Shown here: in pieces, positions 18,137-27,191 of the stretch
How positions within the stretch are numbered: the stretch's first letter is position 1
Layout of the letters: every line of letters begins with the position of its first letter
Origin: Enterocloster lavalensis
GTDB lineage: Bacteria; Bacillota; Clostridia; Lachnospirales; Lachnospiraceae
Reading direction: 5' to 3'
DNA length: 64,000 nt
Assembly (NCBI RefSeq): GCF_902364025.1
Contig: NZ_CABJCG010000005.1
Coordinates: 60,922 to 124,921 of the forward strand
Program-made: the position numbers and the translations under genes
The notes under the pieces: model-generated
The model's database searches: none
What the model was told of the DNA's origin: nothing
What the model saw: only the letters and a program-made list of their open reading frames with translations

Positions 18137-18500
18137 AGAGAATCCTCCTGTAGGTTCGTGTGATTTGGGGTGTGGTTGTGTGTGAAATGAATTTCTATTA
18201 GAAGATTATACCACTGCGTTTAATAGGCGAAAAGGATTTTTGCGCCGGTGCCCTGGAGAGGCCGCCGCCCGGCCTGGTCCCAGCCCTGGCCCCGCCAACG
18301 TGCTATAATGCTGCATTTTCCTGCAAGTTTTCGATGAATTATTCATCAATACAGTGTCAATTCTAAAATATTCAGAAAGAAGTCGGAAAGTATTGAAAAG
18401 CCGGCCACAATATGGCATACTGGTAATAACAAAAAAGGGGTAGACAGCGCCGGGATTTCAGGGCGCTGTTGTTTCTATTTAGGCTTAGAAAGGAGAACGT
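18137..18500. promoter_or_regulatory. Divergent promoter region between the MBL hydrolase and adenine deaminase genes
   Basis: For adeC, TTGAAA (18393-18398) and CATACT (18416-18421) are spaced by 17 bp. Downstream, ACAGCGCC (18444-18451) and GGCGCTGT (18462-18469) form an 8-bp leader hairpin followed by TGTTTCT, a weak attenuator-like structure. For the MBL gene, TATAAT is present on the minus strand at 18205-18210. I looked for a purine riboswitch and did not find its conserved loops. Confidence 0.5.
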
Positions 18501-20339
18501 ATGATTAACAAATTCTGTAAAACGCCACTGTGGGAGGCGACTATGACGCTGGCCGCCACGGCAGAGGGAAGGATTCCGGCGGAGACGGTGATCCGGGATG
18601 CCAGGCTGGTCAATGTGTGTACCGGTGAGATTCAGGAGCACACGGACGTGGCCATCGCCCAGGGGAGGATCGCCCTGGTGGGGGATGGCTCCCACTGCAT
18701 CGGGCCGGACACCCGGGTGATCGAGGCTGAGGGCCAGTACATAGCGCCTGGATTTATGGACGGCCATATCCATGTGGAGTCCTCCATGATGGGCGTGGGC
18801 GAGTATGCCAGGGCGGTGATTCCCCACGGCACCGTGGGCATTTATATGGATCCCCATGAGATCTGCAACGTGCTGGGCCTGGAGGGCGTCAAGTGTATGG
18901 CGCAGGACGCGGCCAGGACGCCGCTGAAAGCCATGATCACCACCCCGTCCTGCGTGCCCGCGGTGCCCGGATTTGAGGACACCGGCTCCGCAATCGGCCC
19001 GGAGGACGTGGAGGGAACCATGTACTGGGACAGCGTTGTGGGTCTGGGGGAAATGATGAATTTCCCGGGTATTTTAAATTCCGACGAGCGCACCCACAAG
19101 ATCGTGGGGGCCACCCTGAGAGCCGGGAAGATCGTCACCGGCCACTATTCCATGCCGGAGACCGGAAAGGGCTTAAACGCCTACATCGCCTCCGGAACCC
19201 GCTGCTGTCATGAGTCCACCCGGGCCGAGGACGCTCTGGCGAAGATGCGCCTTGGGATGTACGCCCAGCTGCGGGAGGGCTCCGCCTGGCACGACCTGCA
19301 CCAGGTGGCAAAGGCTATTACGGAGCACAAGGTGGACACCCGGTTCGCCTGTCTGGTATCCGACGACGCCCACCCGGAGACCCTGATCCAGGAAGGGCAT
19401 CTGGACCACATCATGCGCCGGGCGCTGCAGGAGGGCATCGACCCCGTCACGGCGATTCAGATGGTGACCATCAACTGCGCCCAGTGCTTCCAGATGGACC
19501 ACGAGCTGGGTTCCATCACCCCGGGCAAGTGCGCGGACATCGTGTTCCTCAACAATCTGGAAGAGCTCAAGGTGACCCGGGTGTTGATCGACGGCGACGT
19601 GGTGGCGGAGAACGGGAAGATGACCGCTCCCTTTAAACCCTATTCCTACCCTGCCTGGGCGATGGATTCCGTGCACGTCGGCGGCTCCATCACCCCGGAA
19701 TCCTTCCGGCTTAATGCGCCGGAAACCGGGGAGGGCGCCCCGCTGGCCGATGGAAGCCGGGTGAAGGTGCAGGTGATCGAGGTAGGCTCCGGCAAGGTGG
19801 CTGATATTGCGGGCACGGCGCTTCTGACCGTGTCGGACGGGCAGGTGCACTCCGACGTGGAGCAGGACGTATTAAAGACCGCGGTGTTTGAGCGCCACCA
19901 CGAGACCGGTAAGGTGGGCTTCGGCTTCTGCAAGGGCTTTGGCATCCGCTGCGGCGCCATGGCCTCCACCGTTGCCCACGACGCCCACAACCTGCTGGTG
20001 GTAGGAACCAACGACGCGGATATGGCGCTGGCAGCCAACACCCTGATCGAGAGCAGGGGAGGCATGGCTGTGGTGCAGAACGGCCAGGTTCTGGGCGTGG
20101 TGCCTCTTCCCATCGCAGGGCTGATGAACGATAAGCCGGCGGAGGAGATGGCCGCCATGGTAAGCCGCCTGACGGAGTGCTGGGAGCAGATTGGCTGCAC
20201 CATGGTCTCCCCGTTTATGACCATGGCTCTGATTCCCCTGGCCTGCCTGCCGGAGCTGCGGCTCACGGACCGGGGCCTGGTGGACTGCCGGACCTTCCAG
20301 TTTACGCCGCTGTTTGTGGACGGGGCGGAGAATACCTGA
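18501..20339 (+). CDS. ade: Adenine deaminase
   Basis: 612 aa, the usual length. The amidohydrolase metal motif GHIHVESSMM lies near residue 88. GTVGIYMDPHEICNVLG, GHYSMPE, CLVSDDAHP and the C-terminal GFCKGFGIRCGAMASTVAHDAHN are diagnostic of the bacterial Ade/AdeC family. It converts adenine to hypoxanthine and ammonia for purine salvage or nitrogen supply. AAAGGAGAACGT precedes the ATG. The pentapeptide-repeat gene follows through a TGATG overlap. Confidence 0.95.
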   Translation: MINKFCKTPLWEATMTLAATAEGRIPAETVIRDARLVNVCTGEIQEHTDVAIAQGRIALVGDGSHCIGPDTRVIEAEGQYIAPGFMDGHIHVESSMMGVGEYARAVIPHGTVGIYMDPHEICNVLGLEGVKCMAQDAARTPLKAMITTPSCVPAVPGFEDTGSAIGPEDVEGTMYWDSVVGLGEMMNFPGILNSDERTHKIVGATLRAGKIVTGHYSMPETGKGLNAYIASGTRCCHESTRAEDALAKMRLGMYAQLREGSAWHDLHQVAKAITEHKVDTRFACLVSDDAHPETLIQEGHLDHIMRRALQEGIDPVTAIQMVTINCAQCFQMDHELGSITPGKCADIVFLNNLEELKVTRVLIDGDVVAENGKMTAPFKPYSYPAWAMDSVHVGGSITPESFRLNAPETGEGAPLADGSRVKVQVIEVGSGKVADIAGTALLTVSDGQVHSDVEQDVLKTAVFERHHETGKVGFGFCKGFGIRCGAMASTVAHDAHNLLVVGTNDADMALAANTLIESRGGMAVVQNGQVLGVVPLPIAGLMNDKPAEEMAAMVSRLTECWEQIGCTMVSPFMTMALIPLACLPELRLTDRGLVDCRTFQFTPLFVDGAENT

Positions 20340-20998
20340 TGGCCGCGGAGCGCGTGACCGGGCCCTGGCTGTCCCGGGAGCCGGAGACGGCCTCCCGGGG
20401 GCTGGATTATCTCCTGGACTGCGTCCGCCAGGAGGAATGCGTGCGGGACCTGCGGTTTAGCGGGCTGGCGGCCGGGGAGGAATCCCTGCGGCTGCTGGCC
20501 GCCGCCCAGTGCCGGTTTGTGAATTGCAGCTTTCAGAGCTGTTTCTTTGAGCAGAGTTCGTTTGTGGACACGGTGTTTCAGTCCTGCGATTTTTCCAACT
20601 GTGATTTCAGCGACAGCTTTTTTAACCGCTGTGAATTCAAATCCTGCAAGGGGCTTGGGACAAAGTTCGCGGGCAGCACGATAAAGAATCTGACCCTGGA
20701 CGGCAGCGCCATGGATTTCGCCAACTTTGACGCCTGCCGCCTGGAGCGCGTCCGCATTTCGGACAGCCGCCTGAAGGGGGCCGTATTCAGCCAGTGCCGG
20801 GCCAAGGATGTGTACTGGGACCGGGTTGACCTGACCGGGGCCAGCTTTTTTAGGACGCCCCTTCGGGCAATGGACTTCACCACCAGTCAGATCGGCGGCC
20901 TGGTCTTGTCCGACAGCTGCGAGGAGCTGCGCGGGCTTACGGTGGATCTTTACCAGGCGGCCGAGCTGTCAAAACGGCTGGGTCTGATGATCAAATAA
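20339..20998 (+). CDS. Pentapeptide-repeat protein
   Basis: 219 aa from the ATG overlapping the ade stop. Residues about 50-180 follow the A(D/N)Lxx five-residue periodicity, as in CRFVNCSFQSCFF, CDFSNCDFSDSFF and MDFANFDACRLE, giving a right-handed quadrilateral beta-helix. Related proteins include McbG and Qnr, which mimic DNA and protect gyrase, but most family members have unknown roles. The many Cys residues in the repeat faces are notable. A strong terminator follows the gene. Confidence 0.85.
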   Translation: MAAERVTGPWLSREPETASRGLDYLLDCVRQEECVRDLRFSGLAAGEESLRLLAAAQCRFVNCSFQSCFFEQSSFVDTVFQSCDFSNCDFSDSFFNRCEFKSCKGLGTKFAGSTIKNLTLDGSAMDFANFDACRLERVRISDSRLKGAVFSQCRAKDVYWDRVDLTGASFFRTPLRAMDFTTSQIGGLVLSDSCEELRGLTVDLYQAAELSKRLGLMIK

Positions 20999-21024
20999 TC
21001 CTTTTTTGGATAAAATGCAGGTTG

Positions 21025-21083
21025 ACGCAGAATGGTGTTATGCATTAGTCTTTAATATAACACATTCTGCGTTTTGTTTTTTT
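21025..21083 (+). terminator. Rho-independent terminator of the ade operon
   Basis: ACGCAGAATG-GTGTTAT pairs with ATAACACATTCTGCGT (one bulged G), giving a 16-bp stem at 21025-21071. It is followed by TTTTGTTTTTTT. Confidence 0.85.
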
Positions 21084-21139
21084 GCGCCGCAGTTTTTGAG
21101 GGGAACGTGGAAATGCTTTTATCATGGAATATTATGATA

Positions 21140-21145
21140 TATAAT
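21140..21145 (+). promoter_or_regulatory. -10 element for the MBL hydrolase gene at 21204
   Basis: TATAAT lies 58 bp upstream of the start, with a TTATCA-like -35 about 15 bp further upstream. The DNA here is AT-rich compared with its surroundings. Confidence 0.45.
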
Positions 21146-21203
21146 AGAAAGAGAGAAGGATAGTCAACCGATTTTGGAATGTTCCGGAAAGGGGGATTTA
21201 GGA

Positions 21204-21905
21204 ATGAAGATCACGTATATTCACCACAGTTCATTTCTGGTGGAAATGGACCAGGCAGCGTTTCTGTTCGACTATTTTGAGGGACAACTGCCGGAGATTC
21301 TCGACAAACCTCTGGTGATATTTTCCAGTCATCGCCATGGAGATCACTTTTCGCCGGTGATTTTTGAGCTGGTGGACCAGGCGGAGCAGGTTTTGTATGT
21401 CCTCAGCGACGATATCTGGCGCAAGCGGGCGCCTCAGGAGCTGCGCCGCCGGATTCTGTTTATGGGGCCGGACGAGGAGGCTTCCATCAATCTCCCGCCC
21501 GCGGTTCACGTGCGGACTATGAAGTCCACGGACGAGGGCGTGGCCTTTCTGGTGGAGTGCGGGGGCAAACGGATTTACCATGCGGGCGATCTGAACAACT
21601 GGGTGTGGTCCGGCGAGCCGGAGGCGGACAACCTCCGTATGAGCGAAAATTACCGCCTGGAGCTGGAGAAGATGAAGGGCAACCACGTGGACGTGGCCTT
21701 CGTGCCCCTGGATCCGCGCCAGGAGGGCGATTTTTACCGGGGCATGGACGGCTTTATGCGCACGGTGGGCGCGGATGTGGTATTCCCCATGCATTTCTGG
21801 GGAGACTTTACGGTGACGGACAAGCTGAAACAGCTGGAGTGCTCTGCGGATTACCGCGGCAGGGTGATGGAAATCCACCGCTGCGGCGAGGAGTTTGTGA
21901 TTTAG
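21204..21905 (+). CDS. UlaG-like metallo-beta-lactamase-fold hydrolase
   Basis: 233 aa from the ATG at 21204, chosen because MKITYIHHSSFLVEM is the usual N-terminus of this family; the upstream in-frame ATG at 21174 has no convincing ribosome site. The complete metal motif SSHRHGDHFSP is present, then YHAGDLNNW and FPMHFWGDF. Such small UlaG/YtnP-related proteins are predicted lactonases or phosphodiesterases. Substrate unknown. It stands alone between two promoters. Confidence 0.82.
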   Translation: MKITYIHHSSFLVEMDQAAFLFDYFEGQLPEILDKPLVIFSSHRHGDHFSPVIFELVDQAEQVLYVLSDDIWRKRAPQELRRRILFMGPDEEASINLPPAVHVRTMKSTDEGVAFLVECGGKRIYHAGDLNNWVWSGEPEADNLRMSENYRLELEKMKGNHVDVAFVPLDPRQEGDFYRGMDGFMRTVGADVVFPMHFWGDFTVTDKLKQLECSADYRGRVMEIHRCGEEFVI

Positions 21906-22046
21906 AGGGAACGGCAGGGCTGGGGCTTACAGATGGGTGAGCCTGGCGGCGCGGAGTTGAGTCCGGTGAGATAAGGGCCAGCCTGCGTTTGCGATTTGGA
22001 AAATTATGGGCGGAAAAGCCGTACAGGGAAAGGATGGAAGAACATT

Positions 22047-23321
22047 ATGATATTGATTCGCGGCGGACGCGTGGTGGACCCGGCGACGGGCAGAGATGAG
22101 CGGGCCGATCTGATATTGGAGGGCGGAGTGATCCGGGAAATCTGCGCGCCCGGCCAGACGGTGGAGACTGATTTTGACCAGGTGATCGATGCGCAGAACC
22201 TGGTGGCTGCTCCGGGACTTGTGGACGTTCACGTGCATTTCCGGGATCCGGGACTGACCTATAAGGAGGACATTCACTCGGGAGCCCGGGCCGCGGCCAG
22301 AGGCGGCTTCACCACGGTGGTGTGCATGGCGAATACCAAACCCATTGTGGACAATGAGGAGACGCTGCGTTACGTCCTTGCGGAGGGCAAAAAGACCGGC
22401 ATCCACGTGCTGAGCTGCGCCGCTGTTTCCAGGGGCTTTGAGGGCCGGGAGCTGACGGACATGGAGGGCCTTCTAGCCGCTGGGGCCGCCGGATTCACGG
22501 ACGACGGGATTCCGCTGATGGACGGTGTGTTTGTGAAGAAGGCCATGGAGGAGGCGGCCCGTCTGGACACGGTGCTGAGCTTCCACGAGGAGGACAAGAG
22601 TTTTATCGTCAACAACGGCATCAACCACGGGGCTGTGTCGGACCGCCTGGGGATTTACGGCTCCCCGGCGCTGGCCGAGGACGCGCTGGTGGCCAGGGAC
22701 TGCATGATCGCGCTGGAAACCGGGGCGAAGGTGGACATCCAGCACATCAGTTCCGGGCACGCGGTGAGAATGGTCCGGCTGGCCAAGGATCTGGGCGCAA
22801 ATGTGTGGGCCGAGGTGACGCCCCACCATTTTGCGCTGACCGAGGAAGCGGTGATCAAATACGGCACGTTGGCTAAGATGAACCCGCCCCTGCGCACCGA
22901 AACCGACCGCGCGATGCTGATCGAGGGGTTAAAGGACGGCACCATCGACATGATCGCCACGGACCACGCGCCCCACAGCGTGGAGGAGAAGGCCAGACCG
23001 CTGACAGAGGCGCCCAGCGGGATCATCGGCCTGGAGACCGCTCTGGCGCTGGGAATCACCTGTCTGGTGAAGCCCGGACATCTGAGCCTGTGCGAACTGA
23101 TGAGGAAAATGAGCTTCAATCCGGCCCGGCTCTACAAGCTGGACTGCGGCCGCCTGGAAGCCGGAGCTCCGGCTGATCTGGTGCTGTTCGATGAGAACGA
23201 GGAGTGGACGGTGGCGGATTTCGCCTCCAGGGCGGTCAACAGTCCCTTTGTGGGGGAACGGCTCACCGGACGTGTGAAGTACACGATCTGTGAGGGAAAG
23301 GTGGTATACCAGGACAGATGA
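22047..23321 (+). CDS. pyrC: Dihydroorotase
   Basis: 424 aa from the ATG at 22047, with AAAGGATGGAAG upstream. Type I dihydroorotase motifs are present: DVHVHFRDPGLTYKEDI, FTTVVCMANTKP, FTDDGIPLMD (metal-bridging region), HHF, and ATDHAPHS near residue 305. It cyclises N-carbamoyl-aspartate to dihydroorotate in pyrimidine synthesis. No other pyr gene is adjacent. Its stop overlaps the next gene by ATGA, and that gene encodes a pyrimidine-nucleotidase-like HAD protein, which fits a pyrimidine-related pair. Confidence 0.93.
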   Translation: MILIRGGRVVDPATGRDERADLILEGGVIREICAPGQTVETDFDQVIDAQNLVAAPGLVDVHVHFRDPGLTYKEDIHSGARAAARGGFTTVVCMANTKPIVDNEETLRYVLAEGKKTGIHVLSCAAVSRGFEGRELTDMEGLLAAGAAGFTDDGIPLMDGVFVKKAMEEAARLDTVLSFHEEDKSFIVNNGINHGAVSDRLGIYGSPALAEDALVARDCMIALETGAKVDIQHISSGHAVRMVRLAKDLGANVWAEVTPHHFALTEEAVIKYGTLAKMNPPLRTETDRAMLIEGLKDGTIDMIATDHAPHSVEEKARPLTEAPSGIIGLETALALGITCLVKPGHLSLCELMRKMSFNPARLYKLDCGRLEAGAPADLVLFDENEEWTVADFASRAVNSPFVGERLTGRVKYTICEGKVVYQDR

Positions 23322-24010
23322 CAGGCGAGAGAAAATATGACGTGATCCTGTTGGACGTGGACGGCACGCTGCTGAATTTCGATCAGGCTGAGGCGGACGG
23401 GATGCGGGTGGTGCTGCGGGAATACGGGGTCGAACCGACGGATGAGCTTCTGGAGGCCTACCACCAGGTGAATAACGCGTACTGGGCGGCCTTTGAGCGG
23501 GGCGAGGTGACCAAGGAACGGCTGGTCTGCCAGCGGTTCGAGACATTTTTCGGGAGTCTCGGCAAGACCGTGGACGGCGCTCAGGTGGAGAGCCTGTACC
23601 GCAGGCAGCTGGACGGCTCCGCGATCCTGATCGACGGGGCGGTGGAAATCTGCGGTTATCTGAGGGACCGGTACGATCTGTATATCGTGACCAACGGAAC
23701 TTCGTCCACCCAGTACAAGCGGCTGGCGGCTTCCGGTCTGGATCTGTATGTGAAAGACATTTTCGTGTCCGAGGACGCGGGGAGCCAGAAGCCCCAGAAG
23801 GAGTATTTCGACTACTGCTTTTCAAGGATTCCCGGCGCGGACCCCTCCCGTATGCTGTTGGTGGGGGACTCGCTGCATTCCGACATACTGGGGGGAAATG
23901 TGGCGGGCACCGATACCTGCTGGTATAACCCGAAGGGGAAGGCGGGAGAGAGCGGGATCCGGGTGGATTATGAGATACGGGATTTGAGGGAATTGGAAAA
24001 AATTGTATAA
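23318..24010 (+). CDS. HAD-family phosphatase, YjjG/YfnB-like pyrimidine nucleotidase
   Basis: 230 aa. HAD motifs run LLDVDGTLLNF (I), VTNGTSSTQYKRL (II), SQKPQKEYFDY (III) and LLVGDSLHSDILGG (IV). The NGTxxxQ form of motif II and the helical cap match YjjG, which dephosphorylates non-canonical pyrimidine nucleotides. Coupling to pyrC through an ATGA overlap supports that role. Substrate specificity cannot be read from the sequence. Confidence 0.85.
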   Translation: MTGERKYDVILLDVDGTLLNFDQAEADGMRVVLREYGVEPTDELLEAYHQVNNAYWAAFERGEVTKERLVCQRFETFFGSLGKTVDGAQVESLYRRQLDGSAILIDGAVEICGYLRDRYDLYIVTNGTSSTQYKRLAASGLDLYVKDIFVSEDAGSQKPQKEYFDYCFSRIPGADPSRMLLVGDSLHSDILGGNVAGTDTCWYNPKGKAGESGIRVDYEIRDLRELEKIV

Positions 24011-24027
24011 TTGATTGAATCCTGGGC

Positions 24028-24061
24028 GGCAGCCTTCCATAGAGGAGGGCTGTCGTTTTAT
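24028..24061 (+). terminator. Rho-independent terminator after the pyrC operon
   Basis: GGCAGCCTTCC (24028-24038) pairs with GGAGGGCTGTC (24044-24054) using two G-U pairs, followed by GTTTTATT. Confidence 0.75.
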
Positions 24062-24066
24062 TGAAT

Positions 24067-24141
24067 GTAATGGGCCGCTGGCGCAGCCTGCGGGCAATTA
24101 CTGGATGTAATAGGCCGTTGGCGCAGCCTGAGGCCCATTAC
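24067..24141. repeat. Two tandem 35-bp REP-like palindromes
   Basis: Copies at 24067-24101 and 24107-24141 share 30 of 35 bases with a 40-bp period. Both begin GTAAT and end ATTAC. The shared core is TGGCGCAGCCTG, and GTAATRGGCC pairs with GGSCNATTAC. Related sequences occur at 298-326, 6452-6472, 42430-42460 (reverse) and 47734-47766. Confidence 0.7.
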
Positions 24142-24205
24142 TTGGAGCGTCTTTTCCGGGGTTTTCGACAGATCATAAATCCGCAAAATATTTCTAAAAT
24201 TCTAC

Positions 24206-24234
24206 TTTACTTATACACTTTAGTATGCTACTAT
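24206..24234 (+). promoter_or_regulatory. Promoter of the amino-acid ABC operon with overlapping palindrome
   Basis: TTTACT (24206-24211) and TACTAT (24229-24234) are spaced by 17 bp. The palindrome TAGTA-TGC-TACTA (24221-24233) overlaps the -10, a possible operator. Confidence 0.55.
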
Positions 24235-24298
24235 GGTAGAGTGATTTTTGAATAAAGTATCGAACCCATGAAATCATGTTTTGAGGAGGATCAGTATT

Positions 24299-25198
24299 AT
24301 GAAAAAGAGAACATTTTGTCTGGCCATGGCGGCCGTGATGGCCTTTGGGCTGACAGGCTGTGGCGGAGCGCAGACCAAGGGAGAGGCGGCTACTACGGCT
24401 GAGAGCACTGCGGATACTACGGCGGCGGACACCACTGCGGCGGATAAGGCGGCGGATACTTCCGCGGCTGAGAGCGAGACTTCCGCGGAGGCCCAGGCTG
24501 CTGGCGGACATTTTATCGTAGGATTTGACCAGGAGTTCCCTCCCATGGGATTCATGGGGGATAACGGGGAATACACCGGATTTGACCTGGAGCTAGCCCA
24601 GGAGGTCGCCAAACGCCTGGGACTGGAATACCAGCCGCAGCCCATTATCTGGGATACCAAGGACATGGAGCTGGATTCTGGAAATATCGACTGTATCTGG
24701 AACGGCTTTACCATGACGGGCCGTGAGAGCGATTACGAGTGGACAGAAGCCTACATGGCCAACTCCCAGGTGTTTGTGGTCGCAGCGGATTCCGGTATCG
24801 CGTCCATGGACGACTTAAAGGGCAAGGTTGTGGAGTGTCAGGCTGATTCCTCTGCGCTGGCGGCGCTGAATGAAAACCCGGACCTGACGGCCACCTTTAA
24901 ACAGCTTCTGACCACGGCGGATTACAACTCCGCGTTTATGGACCTGGAGCAGGGCGCGGTGGACGCCATCGCCATGGACGTGATCGTGGCGGGGTACCAG
25001 ATTCAGCAGAGGAACGCCGATTTTGTAATCCTGGAGGATCACCTTTCCGCTGAGGAGTACGGCGTTGGCTTTAAGAAGGGCAACACGGAGCTGCGTGACA
25101 AGGTTCAGAAAACTCTGGAGGAGATGGCCCAGGACGGCACCTTAAAGGCGATTTCCGAGAAGTGGTTCGGCGAGGACGTGACCACCATCGGCAAGTAA
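24299..25198 (+). CDS. Amino-acid ABC transporter substrate-binding lipoprotein
   Basis: 299 aa from the ATG at 24299, after GAGGAGG. A lipoprotein signal MKKRTFCLAMAAVMAFG with lipobox LTGC is followed by a Thr/Ala/Asp-rich linker (about 28-70). The family 3 solute-binding fold then begins with HFIVGFDQEFPPMGF and contains GNIDCIWNGFTMT and LEQGAVDAIAMD. It captures a polar amino acid, possibly histidine, glutamine or cystine, at the outer membrane face. The permease and ATPase follow. Confidence 0.9.
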   Translation: MKKRTFCLAMAAVMAFGLTGCGGAQTKGEAATTAESTADTTAADTTAADKAADTSAAESETSAEAQAAGGHFIVGFDQEFPPMGFMGDNGEYTGFDLELAQEVAKRLGLEYQPQPIIWDTKDMELDSGNIDCIWNGFTMTGRESDYEWTEAYMANSQVFVVAADSGIASMDDLKGKVVECQADSSALAALNENPDLTATFKQLLTTADYNSAFMDLEQGAVDAIAMDVIVAGYQIQQRNADFVILEDHLSAEEYGVGFKKGNTELRDKVQKTLEEMAQDGTLKAISEKWFGEDVTTIGK

Positions 25199-25212
25199 AC
25201 AATTCATATTCC

Positions 25213-25248
25213 GAAAGCCGCTGCATGTTTAACCGTACAGCGGTTTTC
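25213..25248 (+). terminator. Intercistronic hairpin (partial terminator) between binding protein and permease
   Basis: GAAAGCCGCTG pairs with CAGCGGTTTTC (one G-U), ending in TTTTC. It probably lowers permease expression relative to the binding protein. Confidence 0.55.
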
Positions 25249-25409
25249 GCCGCGCTGGGGGGCGGGGCCCGGCCCGCGCGATTTTAAGAGGGCTTCGGCG
25301 ATGGCCGGGTGAAAACGGTCCGGAACCGGCAGGAAAACGATTTGGGACCGGCGGAAAACGGCCGGGCATCGGGGAGCGCTTTAATGGATGGAAAAGGCGG
25401 TAGATAATT

Positions 25410-26069
25410 ATGGGGAAAATGACGGTTGAACAGATTCTGATCCAGCTCATGGGGGGGATGCTGACCAGCGTGCAGATATTCGTGGTGACGCTGGTATTTT
25501 CGCTGCCTCTGGGCCTGGTGGTCGCCTTTGGGCGGATGTCCGCGAACCGTGTGGTCCGCACCATTGTGAAGGGGTACATATCGGTCATGCGCGGCACGCC
25601 GCTGATGCTGCAGCTGATGGTGGTGTATTTCGGGCCTTACTATATTTTCGGGCTGAAGCTGGGCAGCGGCTACCGCCTTTGGGCCGCGCTGATCGGATTT
25701 GTGATCAACTACGCCGCCTATTTCGCGGAGATTTACCGCAGCGGCATCCAGTCCATGCCCCAGGGCCAGTACGAGGCGGCCAAGATCCTGGGTTACAGCA
25801 GAGGACAGACCTTTTTCAAGATTATTCTGCCCCAGGTGATCAAGCGGATTCTGCCGTCCGTGACCAACGAGGTCATCACCCTGGTAAAGGATACCTCACT
25901 GGCGTTTACCCTGAGCGTTATGGAGATGTTCTCCATCGCCAAGATGCTGGCGGCGTCCCAGAGCAACATGATCCCGTTTATCGCAGCGGGCCTGTTCTAC
26001 TATGTGTTTAACCTGATCGTGGCCCTGGCCATGGAAGGGCTTGAGAAGAAGCTGAATTATTACCAGTAA
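25410..26069 (+). CDS. Amino-acid ABC transporter permease
   Basis: 219 aa, His/Glu/Gln/Arg family length. About five hydrophobic segments are visible, with the [16 protein letters not shown] motif after the second. The EAA loop [20 protein letters not shown], then [15 protein letters not shown], contacts the ATPase. It forms the membrane channel with the binding protein upstream and the ATPase downstream. The ATG is preceded by AAGGCGG. Confidence 0.92.
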   Translation: MGKMTVEQILIQLMGGMLTSVQIFVVTLVFSLPLGLVVAFGRMSANRVVRTIVKGYISVMRGTPLMLQLMVVYFGPYYIFGLKLGSGYRLWAALIGFVINYAAYFAEIYRSGIQSMPQGQYEAAKILGYSRGQTFFKIILPQVIKRILPSVTNEVITLVKDTSLAFTLSVMEMFSIAKMLAASQSNMIPFIAAGLFYYVFNLIVALAMEGLEKKLNYYQ

Positions 26070-26089
26070 GGGGAAGGAGTTTGGGGACA

Positions 26090-26863
26090 ATGAATCTTTT
26101 GGAGATCAATCATGTGGAAAAAGCCTTCGACGGGCTGGGCGTGCTTAAGGACATCTCCCTGACCGTGGGGGAAGGCGAAATCGTGTCCATTATCGGGCCC
26201 TCCGGTTCCGGAAAGTCCACCTTGCTGCGCTGCGCCACCATGCTGGAAACCATGGACAGCGGGGAAGTCATTTACCTGGGGAAAAAGGCGGCCTGGACCG
26301 GCGCGGACGGTAAGGCCGTGTACGCGGGCAAGAAGGAGCTGCGGGAGATTCAGAGCCAGTACGGCCTGGTTTTTCAAAATTTCAACCTGTTTCCCCACTA
26401 TTCCGTGATGAAGAATATCACCGACGCGCCCATCCATGTGCAGAAGCGGGAGAAGGAAATTGTTTACCGGGAGGCCCGGGAGCTGCTGCGCAAAATGGGG
26501 CTGGAGGACAAGGAAAATGCCTACCCCTGCCAGCTCTCCGGCGGACAGTGCCAGCGGGTGGCCATCGCCAGAGCGCTGGCGTTAAACCCCAAGATTCTGT
26601 TCTTTGACGAACCCACCTCGGCCCTGGACCCGGAGTTGACCGGCGAGGTGTTGAAGGTGATCAAATCCCTGGCGGACCTGGATATCGCTATGGTGATCGT
26701 CACCCATGAGATGGCTTTTGCCCGGGATATCTCCGACCGGGTGATCTTCATGGCCGACGGCGTGATCGTGGAGCAGGGGACTCCGGAGCAGGTATTTGCC
26801 TCGGACAACGAGCGGACCCAGAGCTTTTTGGGGCGGTATGGGGAGATGCTGCAGAGGGGATAG
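26090..26863 (+). CDS. Amino-acid ABC transporter ATPase
   Basis: 257 aa from the ATG at 26090, after AAGGAG. Walker [10 protein letters not shown], the Q-loop [16 protein letters not shown], signature [15 protein letters not shown], Walker [14 protein letters not shown] and H-loop VTHEM are all intact. The signature carries Cys where the family usually has Gln. An insertion (about 65-85) between Walker A and the Q-loop is typical of polar amino-acid importers. It powers the importer encoded just upstream. Confidence 0.93.
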   Translation: MNLLEINHVEKAFDGLGVLKDISLTVGEGEIVSIIGPSGSGKSTLLRCATMLETMDSGEVIYLGKKAAWTGADGKAVYAGKKELREIQSQYGLVFQNFNLFPHYSVMKNITDAPIHVQKREKEIVYREARELLRKMGLEDKENAYPCQLSGGQCQRVAIARALALNPKILFFDEPTSALDPELTGEVLKVIKSLADLDIAMVIVTHEMAFARDISDRVIFMADGVIVEQGTPEQVFASDNERTQSFLGRYGEMLQRG

Positions 26864-26891
26864 CTGAATAAACTGAAAACGACTTTTATCG

Positions 26892-26943
26892 GGAGGGTAT
26901 TCCGAAGGACAGCACGGCTGTCCTTCGGAATACCCTCCTTTTT
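26892..26943 (+). terminator. Strong terminator of the amino-acid ABC operon
   Basis: A perfect 22-bp inverted repeat (26892-26913 and 26917-26938, loop ACG) begins GGAGGGTATTCCG and is followed by TTTTT. Confidence 0.95.
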
Positions 26944-27076
26944 GGCGCGCAAAATTGACGGAAACCGGAGCGGCGTTGCGCGAGGTTCTGTGCATGTGTC
27001 TCAGCGGTCCATAGGCGTCAGTATTGTATAGAACTATAAATGTGAATAAAAAGTATCGTTAATTTTAAAATTAGTA

Positions 27077-27142
27077 TTGCATTTCTGATAATAAAGTGGT
27101 ATAAAAAATCTAAGTGGATTATCTACTATACCACATATACCA
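27077..27142 (+). promoter_or_regulatory. Promoter and GntR-type operator of the mannose-family PTS operon
   Basis: TTGCAT (27077-27082) and TATAAA (27100-27105) are spaced by 17 bp. GTGGTATA (27096-27103) overlaps the -10 and is the inverse of TATACCAC at 27127-27134; a further TATACCA lies at 27136-27142. TGGTATA/TATACCA half-sites are typical of UTRA-domain GntR repressors. Such regulators are encoded at the end of this gene cluster. Confidence 0.6.
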
Positions 27143-27191
27143 ATTTGCGCAAACCGGTATGAAGATGGAGAGATGAATAGGAGGAAGCGAT

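Noticed and set aside
18137..18500. Purine riboswitch upstream of adenine deaminase
   Set aside because: The conserved kissing loops and three-way junction bases were not found; only an 8-bp hairpin is present.
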